The notes under the pieces are model-generated. The model saw only the letters and a program-made list of their open reading frames with translations. It was not told the origin of the DNA and did no database searches. 64,000 bases of DNA from Ctena decussata (lineage: Eukaryota > Mollusca > Bivalvia > Lucinida > Lucinidae), in the NCBI GenBank assembly GCA_963989385.1, contig OZ022499.1, forward strand, positions 82,325,903-82,389,902, in the 5' to 3' direction. The position numbers and the translations under genes were made by a program. Below are positions 22,272 through 33,366 of the stretch, in pieces. Each line of letters starts with the position of its first letter. The stretch's first letter is position 1.

Positions 22272-23611
22272 TGAAAATCAAAATATAGTCAATAGTAAAT
22301 AGACCAATAATATTTGTCGTTCCCGGAAGTGAAATTCGACTGAATTGTTGGAAAATAAATCAGTTTATCCTGTTGTGAAAGGCGGAAAAGAAAAGAAATG
22401 ATGGCAGGTAACCATGCAGTTCATTATGTTCCTTATTACAGTAGCGAAAATTATGGAAATTAGTCTAAGAGATCTGAAATACTACTAAATTCGATGAGAT
22501 TTGTCGAAACTTGTACCAATCAGGCCCAGTGCAATATTATTTCCTTATCAAATGGATGAGTCTATTTGTCAATTAAGGGGTATCTAGTTTAGTATGTTTT
22601 TATCATTTTATTCTATTTTACGGAAAAATACCTATTTGTCAAATTGTGTAGAATGGGTCTGCCATGTTCGCCTGTCTCCTATTTACGGGCCGCGAGGCAT
22701 TAATGAGTTAATAATGGAACATTCATACCTTCCTGTTTAACTAAGCAGTGGATCAGTCAGGACCTGTAGGGGCTATTAAGATGTTACAACTCAAGATGAA
22801 TGAGTATAAATTCAATGGAAACAACTCTGCCACTTTCTTTTTGCCTCCCACCTCAGTGGAAGATTTCTTTTAAAGAAAGAAATTCTTGCCCTAAACAGTC
22901 TGGGGACCTACGGTTTTCCATCACGCTCATTTGTGAGGGTCAGCCAGAAATCTTACAGTTTTCAGTGCAAGTCACTAAAATGGCAATTTAACCCACTGTC
23001 AGTGTTCAGTATGACCTATCTACACTTAAAGTTGATATTTGGACCATTTCCAAGCTATTTTCAGTATGAACAGTCTGTATTTTGGTTATTTCTGCAGAAT
23101 TATGGTCAAAATTAGGTAAATATTGGTGTGTTTTTGGCTTGTTTTATTTCCAAGAAAAAATACGTGTTTTACTTTCTATTTTTTCCATTCTGTTACGATC
23201 AAAAGTGTCTACAATGCTTGCTTTTTCGCAACAGATGCTAATTGTAGAAGTTAAGGTTTTGCACCAGTTACTTAGTTGACAAGTACTTGTGGGTTTTTGG
23301 TTTTGTTATGATCAGCCATAACACCGGAGGTAACCAACGTTATGGTTTCTATCACATTTCATCCTTCCAACATGTAGTGACATCTTATGGTAAAAATTTC
23401 AATTATGGTAAGCCATCATGCCAGTTCATTTAAATTGCATGGCTAACCATCACAGATATGCGTGATGGAAATCCATTAGTCCCCAGACTGCTAAAGTGTA
23501 GACCTCAGTTTGGATGGGCTTTGTCATCCAGAAAAAAAAAACGAGCAGGAAACCAGAAAGGTTGCTGACAATAAAATGATGATAATGAAGAATAACATAC
23601 CTGCAACAATG
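22272..23611. other. No gene recognised
   Basis: Several 60-residue frames without features. A stretch near 23310-23480 contains loosely repeated ATCA and TGAT words but no firm structure. Confidence 0.35.
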
Positions 23612-24484
23612 TACGAGGAGCGATCGAAAAGTTCACAGCCTAGGATACTTGTAGTAAATCTGCGCATGCGTGCTTAACACGAATGTAATTAGTTGTCATT
23701 TACTAGCTTTCGATCGAAGTCTCAAACATATTTGGCGAAAGTTTCCTATTTTACAGCACCTTAAACACAAGAGGGGTGGCATATTTTTAAAAGATTTGTC
23801 TTGCCTTAATTTGAAAAATCATTCTTCATATTCTACAAGATTTAAACGGTTCTTGTTGTAGTACATAAAATATGCTGCTTTATCAATAGTTTTATGGAAA
23901 TGCAAACTATTTTGGCATCTGGTGGCTTTACTAACCTTTAAATATTGCAACCCTGAAATTTAAAGACTCATATCCTACTTTCCGGTTTGTTTGGAACATG
24001 GTGAGCAAAATCAAACAATGTTTGCACACATATAAACATTGACATCTGACATGATTTTTGTCAAAAAGAGTTTAAAGATATCCACTACTGTGCACGCAGA
24101 GAATGCGACTCCGATTGTGCACTGTCTGCAGAAACTCTCAAAATAGACACTTTCTGAAAATTAAAATTTTGCTTTTTATTCTGAAATAGAATAAATTTAT
24201 GTTTGCGTATATCATCAATTACCGGGATGCTGTAGGACATATATTTGCAAAAAAAAAAAAAAAAAAACATTGCAAATGTTTGACTCTGCTAAAGTTACGG
24301 TTGGTCAAAGAGTTATACAGTGCACTCATGGGGGTAACTATAAAAGGTGAAGTGTGATCCGATTGATATTTAAGATAAATTCCCGAAAGTTGTTGAAAAA
24401 CGGCTGTTTAAAATCAACAACTCAAATTTGCTCTAAAGGTTTCAAAACGTTCTGGGGCTTAGAACTTTTCGATCGCTCATCGTA
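23612..24484. mobile_element. Tc1/mariner-type MITE with TACGAGGAGC ends
   Basis: Left end TACGAGGAGCGATCGAAAAG; right end CTTTTCGATCGCTCATCGTA. About 22 of 23 terminal bases are inverted. The flanks start and end in TA. The roughly 870-bp interior has no transposase frame. Confidence 0.8.
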
Positions 24485-24889
24485 TATTATATAATATATT
24501 TAATAGACGAAATGCCAATGTTTATGTTATACGTCCAAAGATGACTTTTTCTATACAGCAAAGCATATACTAGAGTGGATTAAGGCATTGACATCGCTAG
24601 TGAGTATTATACTACAGAAGCGGGCTAAAAGGCTGCTGGTACAAGGAAAAGGTGTAATACAGCTAATTTTACGGCCTATCAACATTCTACCTACTATGCA
24701 CATAAAAGGAGAGGCAACGATATCGTAGGGAAGGTCAGGCAATTCATGGGATATAGGGAGTAGCATTTGCAACGCAACGATTCAGCGTCCGACAGACCCA
24801 AGATAAAGTCTAACCCCAATAAAGTTTCTTGTATGATGTACCCCTACTGTCCCTACGGCCATTAGGCTACTGGATGCCCTTTAATCCCA
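24485..24889. other. No gene recognised
   Basis: Possibly the continuation of the LINE remnant that follows, but no motif supports this. Confidence 0.3.
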
Positions 24890-25770
24890 TTACTTTAAAA
24901 TGACAGACAATTTGCATACAGTAATTTTGGCGGTGAAAGAGAAGAAAATGTCAAAGCAAATAAAAAAGATGCCAGTGGAGTTGCTTCCCTTCAAGCTAAA
25001 CTATAGCCATAGTGTGAAAACAGTCAATATCCTAAATAATCAGATTACAAAGATGGCAGAGTCGAATAGCAAAGACCACCCGAGCGTCCAGTCCATTGTT
25101 AGGAGCAGGCAGGAAAGGACTGTTAAAACTAGTGGCGGCTTTTTTTGTAATACCTACTAGGCAAGAGGTCCAGATACTGTTCCAGGCAGGCAACTTAAGT
25201 AAAGATATGTTGAATATAAGCTATACGTAAATGTTAGGTTTTACTAGAGCAGGAACATATCCAAAGCACGGAAGGAAGCAGGAGTACATTACCTTACCAA
25301 TCTTCAGTAAGGGGGACAGGCACAAGCCAGCAAATTATAGGGCGATGTCGGAAACGTCAATCTCGAGCACATTGTTTACAGTCACTTCATCAGTCACCTT
25401 TACAGTGCCAAATATTTATTGATGCTCAAAACGAATTATGGCAAAGACAGAGACGTCCCTGTAGATCACAACCCATCCTGACAATAAAACCTTGCAGATG
25501 TTGAATGTTGGAGAAAAAGTGAATGGCACCCTGCTGGATATCAGCAAAGCTATTGACAAAGTTTTACTATCTATTATCCAGGATATCATCTACCAATTGT
25601 TCAAGAAATCCCGAACTCCATAACAGATAGGAAGAACTTGTCTCGGGAGGAGGTTATTCCCCAGTGACGTTGAAGTCTCTTCCGCTGGGCCAAGAGGAGC
25701 TGACAAGGGACCATTGCTTGTCCTGGTCTATATCAACGCCGTCTATAGAATTCTTTTCACCTCTGAGACA
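24890..25770 (+). mobile_element. LINE reverse-transcriptase remnant
   Basis: Frames contain LPIFSKGDRHKPANYRAMS (the RT finger motif, usually PIFKKGDR...NYRPVSLTS), then LDISKAIDK (palm motif A, usually LDFSKAFD), then GPLLVLVYIN (motif B region). Many frameshifts and stops separate them and the YADD box is absent. It is an old, dead non-LTR retrotransposon. Confidence 0.7.
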
Positions 25771-25789
25771 CCTTCAGTATAGTAGTTTA

Positions 25790-25915
25790 AATATCAATCT
25801 TAATATGTGCGTTCTCTGAGACGCGAAGCTTCGTTGTGCGGAACTTGTGAGCTCGTTTGTGTCCCCATGAACAGTGGATCAAAGAAGTGCTTTTATTTCA
25901 GCGCTTTTTATGGTG
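25790..25915 (+). repeat. Interspersed repeat family C, left piece
   Basis: Matches 4926-5055 (AGTTTAAATATCAATCTTAAT, GACGCGAAGCTTCGT, CAGTGGA). It breaks off where the GAAAAGACG palindrome begins. The remaining pieces are at 29197-29330 and 29725-29790. Confidence 0.75.
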
Positions 25916-26370
25916 GCTGGTTTGTGCCATTGCGAAAAGACGAAAACTGTCTTGCGAAAAGACAAAATGAAGCCGTGCGAAAAGATGAAAAGACGAAACC
26001 CGCCACGCGAAAAGACGAAATTTCAGCGCGAAAAGACGAGAAAAAGCCATGCGAAAAGACGCCATTTGAAACTCTTATTGTCTTTTCGCGTGGCGTCTTT
26101 TCGCCTGGCGCCTTTTCGTCATTTCGCATTGCGTTTTTTTTCGTCTTTACGCGTGGCGTTATTTCGTATTTTCCCATGGCGTTATTTCGTCTTTTCGGCA
26201 TGAAAAGACGCCATGCGAAAAGACGAAATAACGCCACGCGAAAGAATGAAAAGACGGAATAACGCCACACGAAAAGACGAAATAACGACATTCTGCATTT
26301 TTGCCTTCCTTCTCTGTGAGGGACAATTCCTTAAGGAAGACTTTGTTCCTAAAGTAGCAAATTCTTTCGT

Positions 26371-28096
26371 TTAAGGTGAGGTGGGAGTAATTCAGCGCCG
26401 CCCTGCGGCAGTTTCTGTCACTACGCTACGAAATGACGTCGAACGTTCCGTTTGATAAAAACAAGATGGCGTCAACGTTAGCCGCTTCTTTGATCACTTC
26501 ATGGTCTGCTCACAAAATGCAAGGAGGCCGAGAGCTGGGCGATATTTAAAGGAAGTAGAAAGTGCCGTAGAGGAGAAACTGAAAAAAGAAGATAGTTTTC
26601 CGTGCGGAAGACTACTTGTGGGATAGCTGACAGTTTATTAGGCGGAGTTCGCAGCTATTGAGTTGCAATAATTGTATTACAAATTTCATTCGACAAGAAA
26701 AGGAAAAAGAAAGTGCCGTAGAGAAGAAACTGAAAAAAATCGCTAGTAGTTTTCCGTGGGTAGAAAGTTGTTCTCTGACAGCTTCTCATCAGTTTGTTAG
26801 ACGAATTTCGCAGCGGTTGAGTTGCAATAACAAAGCCTCGTGAAATTGAATCCAGAATCGTACAATGAATAGTCAGATCGCTGTCTATACTTCCACCACG
26901 TACTTAGCAGTTAACATGGTAGCAGCCATAGACAGTCGTTATCATACCAGCCACACTTAAAATAATAATCAGCAAAAACTATGCCAAATTTCAGTTATAT
27001 CAAAAATTCTTAGACTGTCCCTAGCATTTGAACAACGACGGGCAGCCTTATCAACGTCGACGCAATGTCGTCAGAGTCTTTTATCGACGATGATACGATA
27101 ATTCAACGATCTGTTCTGCCAATAAGCTAAAAACAATGTGGCGTTTCTTTTTCCTTGCCTTACTTTCACTTTTCTGTTTTTCATTTCTTATTTCTGTTTC
27201 AAGTGTATATCAAAGTATCTCCTGGGCGCTAAAGTGAATCAAAGCTGCCTATCATTTTTACAGAGAGAGAGAGAGAGAGTCGCCCAAATCTATTCGTTGG
27301 AACGCTAGGTTATAGTGCAGAATATCATAGGTACTTTCTTGGGTCGGGTCATGAACTGGAAAACTCGACTCGCTTGCACTGTACAAAAGCCAATTGGACA
27401 AGGGAATTGTTCAAATGTCATAACACGCGGAAGCCCGCCGCAACTCGGGTGCCCGTCAACTGTTTGGGAGGGCATAACAGCAAATGCTTTCGATTTTTTT
27501 TAATTAAAAATACTTAGTTAAGACGGCTTATGCAGAGATTGAGAGAAACGTATTACATCTGCCTTCATCCTGCACTTTCCAGACAATCACATTCATAAGT
27601 GATGGCAGTTTCAGGCAAATTTTGCCGGTAGCCTACAAAAAGCGATAGTTGATATGTGGCGCGAAAAGTTAAGTAACGTTAACGTCACCATGCGCAACGT
27701 CAACATTTCAGTCTAAAGAGACGGCAGGCCGGGCATTTAATGCACTTTAACTCGAAAGTTAAGTCGGCGACCTACTATTTTTATTGCTTTAATGTAAACT
27801 TCTATCATTGGGCCATACTGTGTTAGTTTTTGAAGAAAAAAATATGTTTTGTTTTCTCTGAATGAAGGTTTATATCCAAGAGTTACGAGCAAAAAAGTGC
27901 ATTTTCCATAGAACGCCATTATAACGTCGGGTCGAAAAAGTGAAAAAAATGACGCTTTCGAGGTCAGATATCTTGAAAACGATATCGGCGACCCCCCTTT
28001 TTTATTACATTTTCTGAAAGAGGGACTGAAAATGTACAAAATAAGGAAGTATGAATAAAATCATGTGTTTTGTCAATTACTCTCACCTCACCTTAA
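26371..28096. mobile_element. TTAA-flanked element (piggyBac- or Kolobok-like), non-autonomous
   Basis: TTAA at 26371-26374 and 28093-28096 borders inverted ends GGTGAGGTGGGAGTAATT and AATTACTCTCACCTCACC. The 1.7-kb interior has no transposase. It holds an internal duplication of about 150 bp with coding-like character (ESAVEEKLKK, then ESAVEKKLKK, at about 26550 and 26712). TTAA duplications are typical of piggyBac and Kolobok superfamilies. The family cannot be decided from the ends alone. Confidence 0.75.
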
Positions 28097-28844
28097 GAGC
28101 AAACCCCTTTAAGAAAGGATTTCTAACTAAGGAAAACTTGAAGAGGAAGTCACAAAAGTGTTTCTCTTTGTAAAAATGGCGGAAAGGGCACATTTTCAAT
28201 ATAAAAGGGATCTCTCACGGAGGTGCATTTAGATAAAAAATACTTGCTTCAACAAAGAATTGTGTCTTGCTTCGATTCCAGCTCAGTGATACTATAATAT
28301 TCTTAAATATTGGGATACATATGCGTTAGCCAAAAGAGCAGTCTAATCAGGCTCTGCTCTTTCTGCAATCGGCACGTCTTTAGAAAACTTTAAACTTGTT
28401 CAAATTTTTGGTTAGCTGCAGGTTAATGTATAAATTAGGGAGAATACTGTATTGTTTGTTTTCATACCTTAATGTTTCAGTGTTTGCATAAACACCTTCG
28501 TCTGTTGACTTGTAATGTTCCCTCCATAATTGTAGAGAGATTACATGGTCAACAAGGTACTTAATTTTTTTGGTAGTTTAAGATCCAAACGAAGATATAC
28601 TTATGATGATTTTTTTAGTATTTTTCTCCAAAAACATAAGGACGGCTGATTTTCTTGTCTGTCTGTTCAGTAGAATGACCTTCCTCATATATTTGGTAAT
28701 GTTTCCAAAAACAAAAACAAAAAAAAAAAAACATTTCAGAAGCAAAAACTGCAAAACGTGATTAGTCCACGTCTCTGCAGATTGCATTCTGATAAGGGTC
28801 TACATAGTTTAATAAAAAAATTGTCTAAGTATAAGTGTCTTCGC
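28097..28844. other. No gene recognised
   Basis: Holds an ATTCTTAAATATTGGGATACAT phrase near 28300 that faintly recalls the end of the MITE at 16211, plus an A-run near 28720. Nothing else. Confidence 0.3.
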
Positions 28845-29196
28845 GCCGAAAAGACGAAATAACGCCATGCGAAAAGACAATAATACCGCAACCCAAAAAA
28901 GACGAAAAGACGAAATAACACCATGCGAAAAGACGAAAAGACGCAAGGCGAAAAGACGAAAAGATGCCACTCGAAAAGACGACAAAATAGGAGTTTGGAA
29001 TGGCGTCTTTTCGCATGGCGTTTTTTCGTCTCTTCGCGCTGAAATTTCGTCTTTTTGCTGGTTTTGTCTTTTCATCTTTTCGCATGGCGTTATTTCGTCT
29101 TTTCGCATGGCGTCTTTTCGTCTTTTCGCATGGCGTCTTTTCGTCTTTTCGCGTGGCGTCTTTTCGTGGCGAAAACACGAAATGGCTCAAACCAGC

Positions 29197-29330
29197 CACC
29201 ATAGCTTTCGTAGTCGTAAAGCAATGATTACCTTGTAGATTTTAGTCATTCTGTTTATCTCGGCTACGTATGTGACGTCTAGAAGGCTTTTTTATTGGCT
29301 ATCTTGGTCACTTTAGGGTACAGTCCACTA
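29197..29330 (+). repeat. Interspersed repeat family C, middle piece
   Basis: AAAGCAATGATTACCTTGTAG through TATCTTGGTCAC matches 5070-5162. It continues at 29725-29790 (TTCGCGCTCGGAAACGC through GCGGCCATTGTAAACAA). The intervening 390 bp is a further insertion of unknown type. Confidence 0.7.
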
Positions 29331-29981
29331 AATATTCATGAGCATTAGGATTACATTGTAAGAGAGATGACGTCGTCTGTCAATCATGCATGTTAGATTT
29401 TTTGCAGTATAAAAAAGACCAACAAATGATAGATACAAAAAGGCATATTTAATTGAGAAATATTTTACCAGAAGGAGATGGGGTTGATTTTGGTAACTGA
29501 TCCCCTAGGAAAAAAGTATGCTCTTTTTTTGGGGTACGAATCGGTGGTTGCCATACTCAGCCTAGCTTAGCGGCTCACTGAGATGGGAAAGCAGTGGATG
29601 TTTTCATCTCAAATTGATCGGCTAGGATGACACTTTAAAGCAAGACAAGTTTGGAAAACATTGTATGTACAGTTTTGTAATAAAATGACCAGATGTTAAC
29701 ATTGTCGTCTATGGAAAATTAATGGTGGAATGCAACCATAATTTCGCGCTCGGAAACGCTGAGATTCAAGCGGCCATTGTAAACAATTCTTTGCTCATTT
29801 ACCGCTGATAGTTAGCATTAAAATACTGGCCTATCGCATACGGGACTGCTGAATGGACGGAGGAACGGTGCCCCGTTACTGCGGCTATGGATACGTTCAG
29901 CTGTGGTGCTTGGGGAGGGGGTGGGGTGACGTCGCTACGAGAATTGAAATACATACACGGGACTGCTGGGTAAGCCGATAA

Positions 29982-30926
29982 TACGAGGGGGTGTTCATTA
30001 AATAATGGAAACACCTTTGCAGATTCGTAAGTGTTATACATAAATAAGTATCCTTCATATTATTCCAAAGAGTCACTAATGAGCTTTCAAATTCATATTT
30101 GAAATTGTGATTTCATCATGTAACCATAGCAACATATGACGTCACGTATATGCCGGGTACGACGTGTGAATTTTTTGACGTCATTGTGGTAAGAAGGGAG
30201 TTGTATTATCTTTATTATCTAGGACATTTAGAGAGAAATTGAGAATTGAGGAACAGATTCCGTTTAATTTACGTTTAGGCTTTACAAACACATATTTACT
30301 GATTGTTTATGAAAATTTTCTGAAATATGGTGTGAGTTTAAGTAAAAACGGTGGTCAAAATAATTGATTTAATGTTTTTTTACTTTTATTCCGTAATGTT
30401 TAGTATTATGTTGAGTTTCCCTGACCTGTTGTTAAGTACAGGAAAATTTTGGTTCTTTCTGCTATACAATTATCCCAGAACTCAGCATGTTAAAGGGCAA
30501 TGGCGTCATAATTTTGCCCCCCCCCCCCCACCCCGGCTGCAATTCAGTAAAATACGTCATATTTTGCCCCATCAAAAGCCTTTAACCGTTTATATTTCTG
30601 ACATCTTTGAGAGCAAATTGTGAATAACTTTATATTTCTTTTAGCATTTGAGACTTGCATCTTGCAAACAAACAATCACAAACTTTTATCCATTCTTTGT
30701 TGCTTTTCAGCAGCATAAATACGTGGAAATTTGCAAAACATTAGGGGCTAAACCTCTAGAACTTTAATGCATCGTTGCCATGGCAACGCTATTCCTATTC
30801 AGTGCTTTATAACTTAAGTTCATGCCTTATGCTTGCCTTTTAGGAATTATATATCTAGAACATTTTTCTAACACATAGGTAATGAGATATATGCGTGTTT
30901 CCATTATTTAATGAACACCCCGCGTA
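29982..30926. mobile_element. Tc1/mariner-type MITE with TACGAGGGGGTG ends
   Basis: Left GGTGTTCATTAAATAATGG and right CCATTATTTAATGAACACC are perfect inverted repeats of at least 27 bp, with TACGAGG and CGCGTA at the outer tips. The interior has a run of about 14 C residues near 30520 and no transposase. Confidence 0.8.
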
Positions 30927-32196
30927 CATTGTTTTACCATTACATCACCAGATCATGTAATTTAATAGATTGATCCATTCAAAGTTGTATCGCATCTACG
31001 TCATGACACTTCACAGCTATTCTTCAAAAACCTGACAGGGTGGAAATGTTTTAAAAAATGTTTTGTCATAGGAAACATTATAATAATTCATGTAATATTC
31101 ATATTAGACTCTAGTCACATTACAGCTACAAAAAAGTGAATATCAAATCTTGTGGCGGCAACTCCTTTTTTCCATTTTCTGCTGATTTTCATGAAACTTT
31201 CAAGAAATTGTTCCTATCAACTCAAATGAATCATATCTTACCAAGGTCAGGGTATGATTTGTTCTGCCAGAGTTACAGCCCTTGAGTTGCACCATTTGCG
31301 TTGCTTTTTGTATTAAGCCATTATAAGTGGAAGAAGAAAATAGCATATAGGTAAAACCTCTTTAAAGGCCTAGATTGTGTTCTATCATTTTGACCCCCCC
31401 CCCCCCCCAATCTAATCCCCTCCGATAAACAAGTGATAAGAAAATAAAAGGCACCTCCTAATTACCTCAATATTAAGGTCATAAAACAATGCAGTGTTAA
31501 AACCACTGCCCGCCTGCGGGGCCCCAGTGGAATAAATTCACGCATAAGTCAGAATGTTAGAGATTAGAACAATATATTCTATAATTTGTAAAATATAATT
31601 TGCTGATTTGCAAAGAATATTCAAATATGAATCAAAAAAAAAAAAAGGAAAAGAAAAAGAGAAAAAGGGGAAAATAAATGAATAAAAAAAGAACTTAAGG
31701 AAGAAAGGAAAAAATAATTGAATATATTTTACAAATATTTTCTTGTATTATCACTAACTACTTTATCTTTTTATATATATTTTTAATATGTTATTTTAAA
31801 TTTTACTTTCTTAGATTTTATAATTTCTATTTATTTATGTATCTATTTTTGTGAAGTAAGTCAAAATCTCTGTAATTTAATACATTAGCCATTGTAATAA
31901 TCTCAAGAAGAGAAAATATGCAAGATTTGAAGATGAAATTTTGTTTCGAGGATCACTTCAGAGACCAAAAAAAAAAAAACTTCAATTTAATTAGATTGTG
32001 AAACCTGTGTTTTCAGCAGTTTGGTGTCATTAAACATGTTTTTGACACCTTTTGAAAACAGTGAATTAGTTAAAGTTCATTTGTTTTTACAAGAACTGAC
32101 ACTGTAGTTTTGTTGGTCTTAGACTGTGATTTGTCAATTTTGGATTTATCATTATCAATATTTTGTTTCCACGGAGTATATTATTTTATTTTGGCT
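30927..32196. other. No gene recognised
   Basis: AT-rich. Contains a C-run (31388-31409) and a purine-rich A/G tract (31630-31720). No supportable gene. Confidence 0.4.
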
Positions 32197-32375
32197 TCTC
32201 CTATATGATATGGTCACGGCTATATGATATGGTCACGTGATCACGCTAAAACGGGTGTTTTTGTCAGCTCCAGAAAACTTAAAATTTAAGGCGATTTTGG
32301 TTGCTTTGGATTCCTGATTTTGTTCAGACACACATTTACATCATATGGATTATATTGTGACATTTGCTACTTGTG

Positions 32376-33335
32376 ATGGGAAGGCACAAAAACCCTAATA
32401 AACGCAAAAACAGTAGTGACGGTACAAGTACTCAGTCTAAAAATGCACGTAATGGCGGATTACCGGTAAATAATAGCGTTAGTGACTCAATAAGTAGGGC
32501 TAATTCAGTGCTTTATGGTGACGACTCAATCTTGGAAATAGACAATTCTGTTTTTGATACCTCGCAGTCATCACAGGACGGCAACATGTCTGATTCTGGG
32601 GATAAGTCTATAGGTGGTGCCTCGGCAGGGGATGGTTCGGGTGGTTCACCCTCAAATTCGGAGATTCTGAAGTATTTGAAGCGGATGGATTCTAAAATTT
32701 CCGTTATGGACAATAAGCTTAATAAGTTGGACTTGTTGGAGCAGAAGGTCAGTAGCTTTGATTCTGAGCTGAAAAAAATATGGACATTTGTTCATGACCA
32801 ATTCAAAGATAGTAAAGATGTTATGTCCAAAGTTTCAGAGCGCCTTGACACACTTGAGTTTTCGCTCGGTATTGCCCAGGAGCAAATTACGCAGTTGACT
32901 TCTGATAAGGCCAAGGTTAATGACTCTCTGTTATATGTTCAGTCGCAGTCAATGCGCAATAATTTGATTTTTACCGGTATAACGGAAGATCCACGGGAAA
33001 AGCCGGAGGTTACCGAATTGAAGTTACGTCAGTTCATGGTTGAGAAACTTAAGCTGGCCCAGGATATTGTTGATGGTTTTCGATTGGAACGGGTACATAG
33101 AATGGGAGATAACTCTGCAAGAGCTGGTGCGTCCAATAAACCCAGAAATATAGTTGCTAAATTTTTGCAATTCAAGGACCGTGAAATTGTTAGGCGGGCA
33201 CGCACGAATTTGAAGGGTACGGGTTTCTTCATAAATGAACAATTCCCTAAAGAAATTGCTGATCAGCGGAGGCAGCTACTTCCCAAGACGCGTCAGGCTA
33301 TTCGAGATGGTAAGTTACGACACGCTTTACGTTGA
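32376..33335 (+). CDS. LINE ORF1: coiled coil plus RRM RNA-binding protein
   Basis: A retrotransposon nucleic-acid chaperone of the L1 ORF1 type, which would trimerise and coat its own RNA. I chose the ATG at 32376. A basic, Ser-rich N-terminus (residues 1-90) is followed by a heptad-rich coiled coil (about 95-193, with LKRMDSKISVMDNKLNKLD and on) and an RRM-like domain (about 194-300, with NNLIFTGI, RVHRMG and a NIVAKF strand). The frame appears to slip near 33310: the next frame reads TLYVDGRPVRNEPE before its stop, which looks like the native C-terminus, so the last residues here (KLRHALR) are probably wrong-frame. Confidence 0.75.
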   Translation: MGRHKNPNKRKNSSDGTSTQSKNARNGGLPVNNSVSDSISRANSVLYGDDSILEIDNSVFDTSQSSQDGNMSDSGDKSIGGASAGDGSGGSPSNSEILKYLKRMDSKISVMDNKLNKLDLLEQKVSSFDSELKKIWTFVHDQFKDSKDVMSKVSERLDTLEFSLGIAQEQITQLTSDKAKVNDSLLYVQSQSMRNNLIFTGITEDPREKPEVTELKLRQFMVEKLKLAQDIVDGFRLERVHRMGDNSARAGASNKPRNIVAKFLQFKDREIVRRARTNLKGTGFFINEQFPKEIADQRRQLLPKTRQAIRDGKLRHALR

Positions 33336-33366
33336 CGGCCGACCTGTGCGCAATGAGCCGGAATAG

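Larger units (their letters stand above)
25905..29205. repeat. 3.3-kb palindrome with GAAAAGACG minisatellite arms
   Basis: The outer ends are inverted: TATGGTGGCTGGTTTG at 25910 and CAAACCAGCCACCATA at 29190. Each arm (25905-26290 and 28845-29205) is a degenerate array of 15-17 bp units, roughly GAAAAGACGCCATGC or GAAATAACGCCACGC. Within each arm the units also switch orientation, so each arm can fold on itself. Long frames in the arms are repeat translations, not genes. The 2.5-kb centre holds a TTAA-flanked element. Confidence 0.85.

Noticed and set aside
22800..23279. Overlapping 60-65 codon frames suggesting a membrane protein
   Set aside because: Short, without motif or start context. 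Hydrophobicity follows from T-rich composition.
25807..26291. Overlapping open frames of 109-151 codons on both strands
   Set aside because: They are translations of the GAAAAGACG array. Similar frames appear on both strands and in the other arm (28809-29238), as expected of a tandem repeat without stops.
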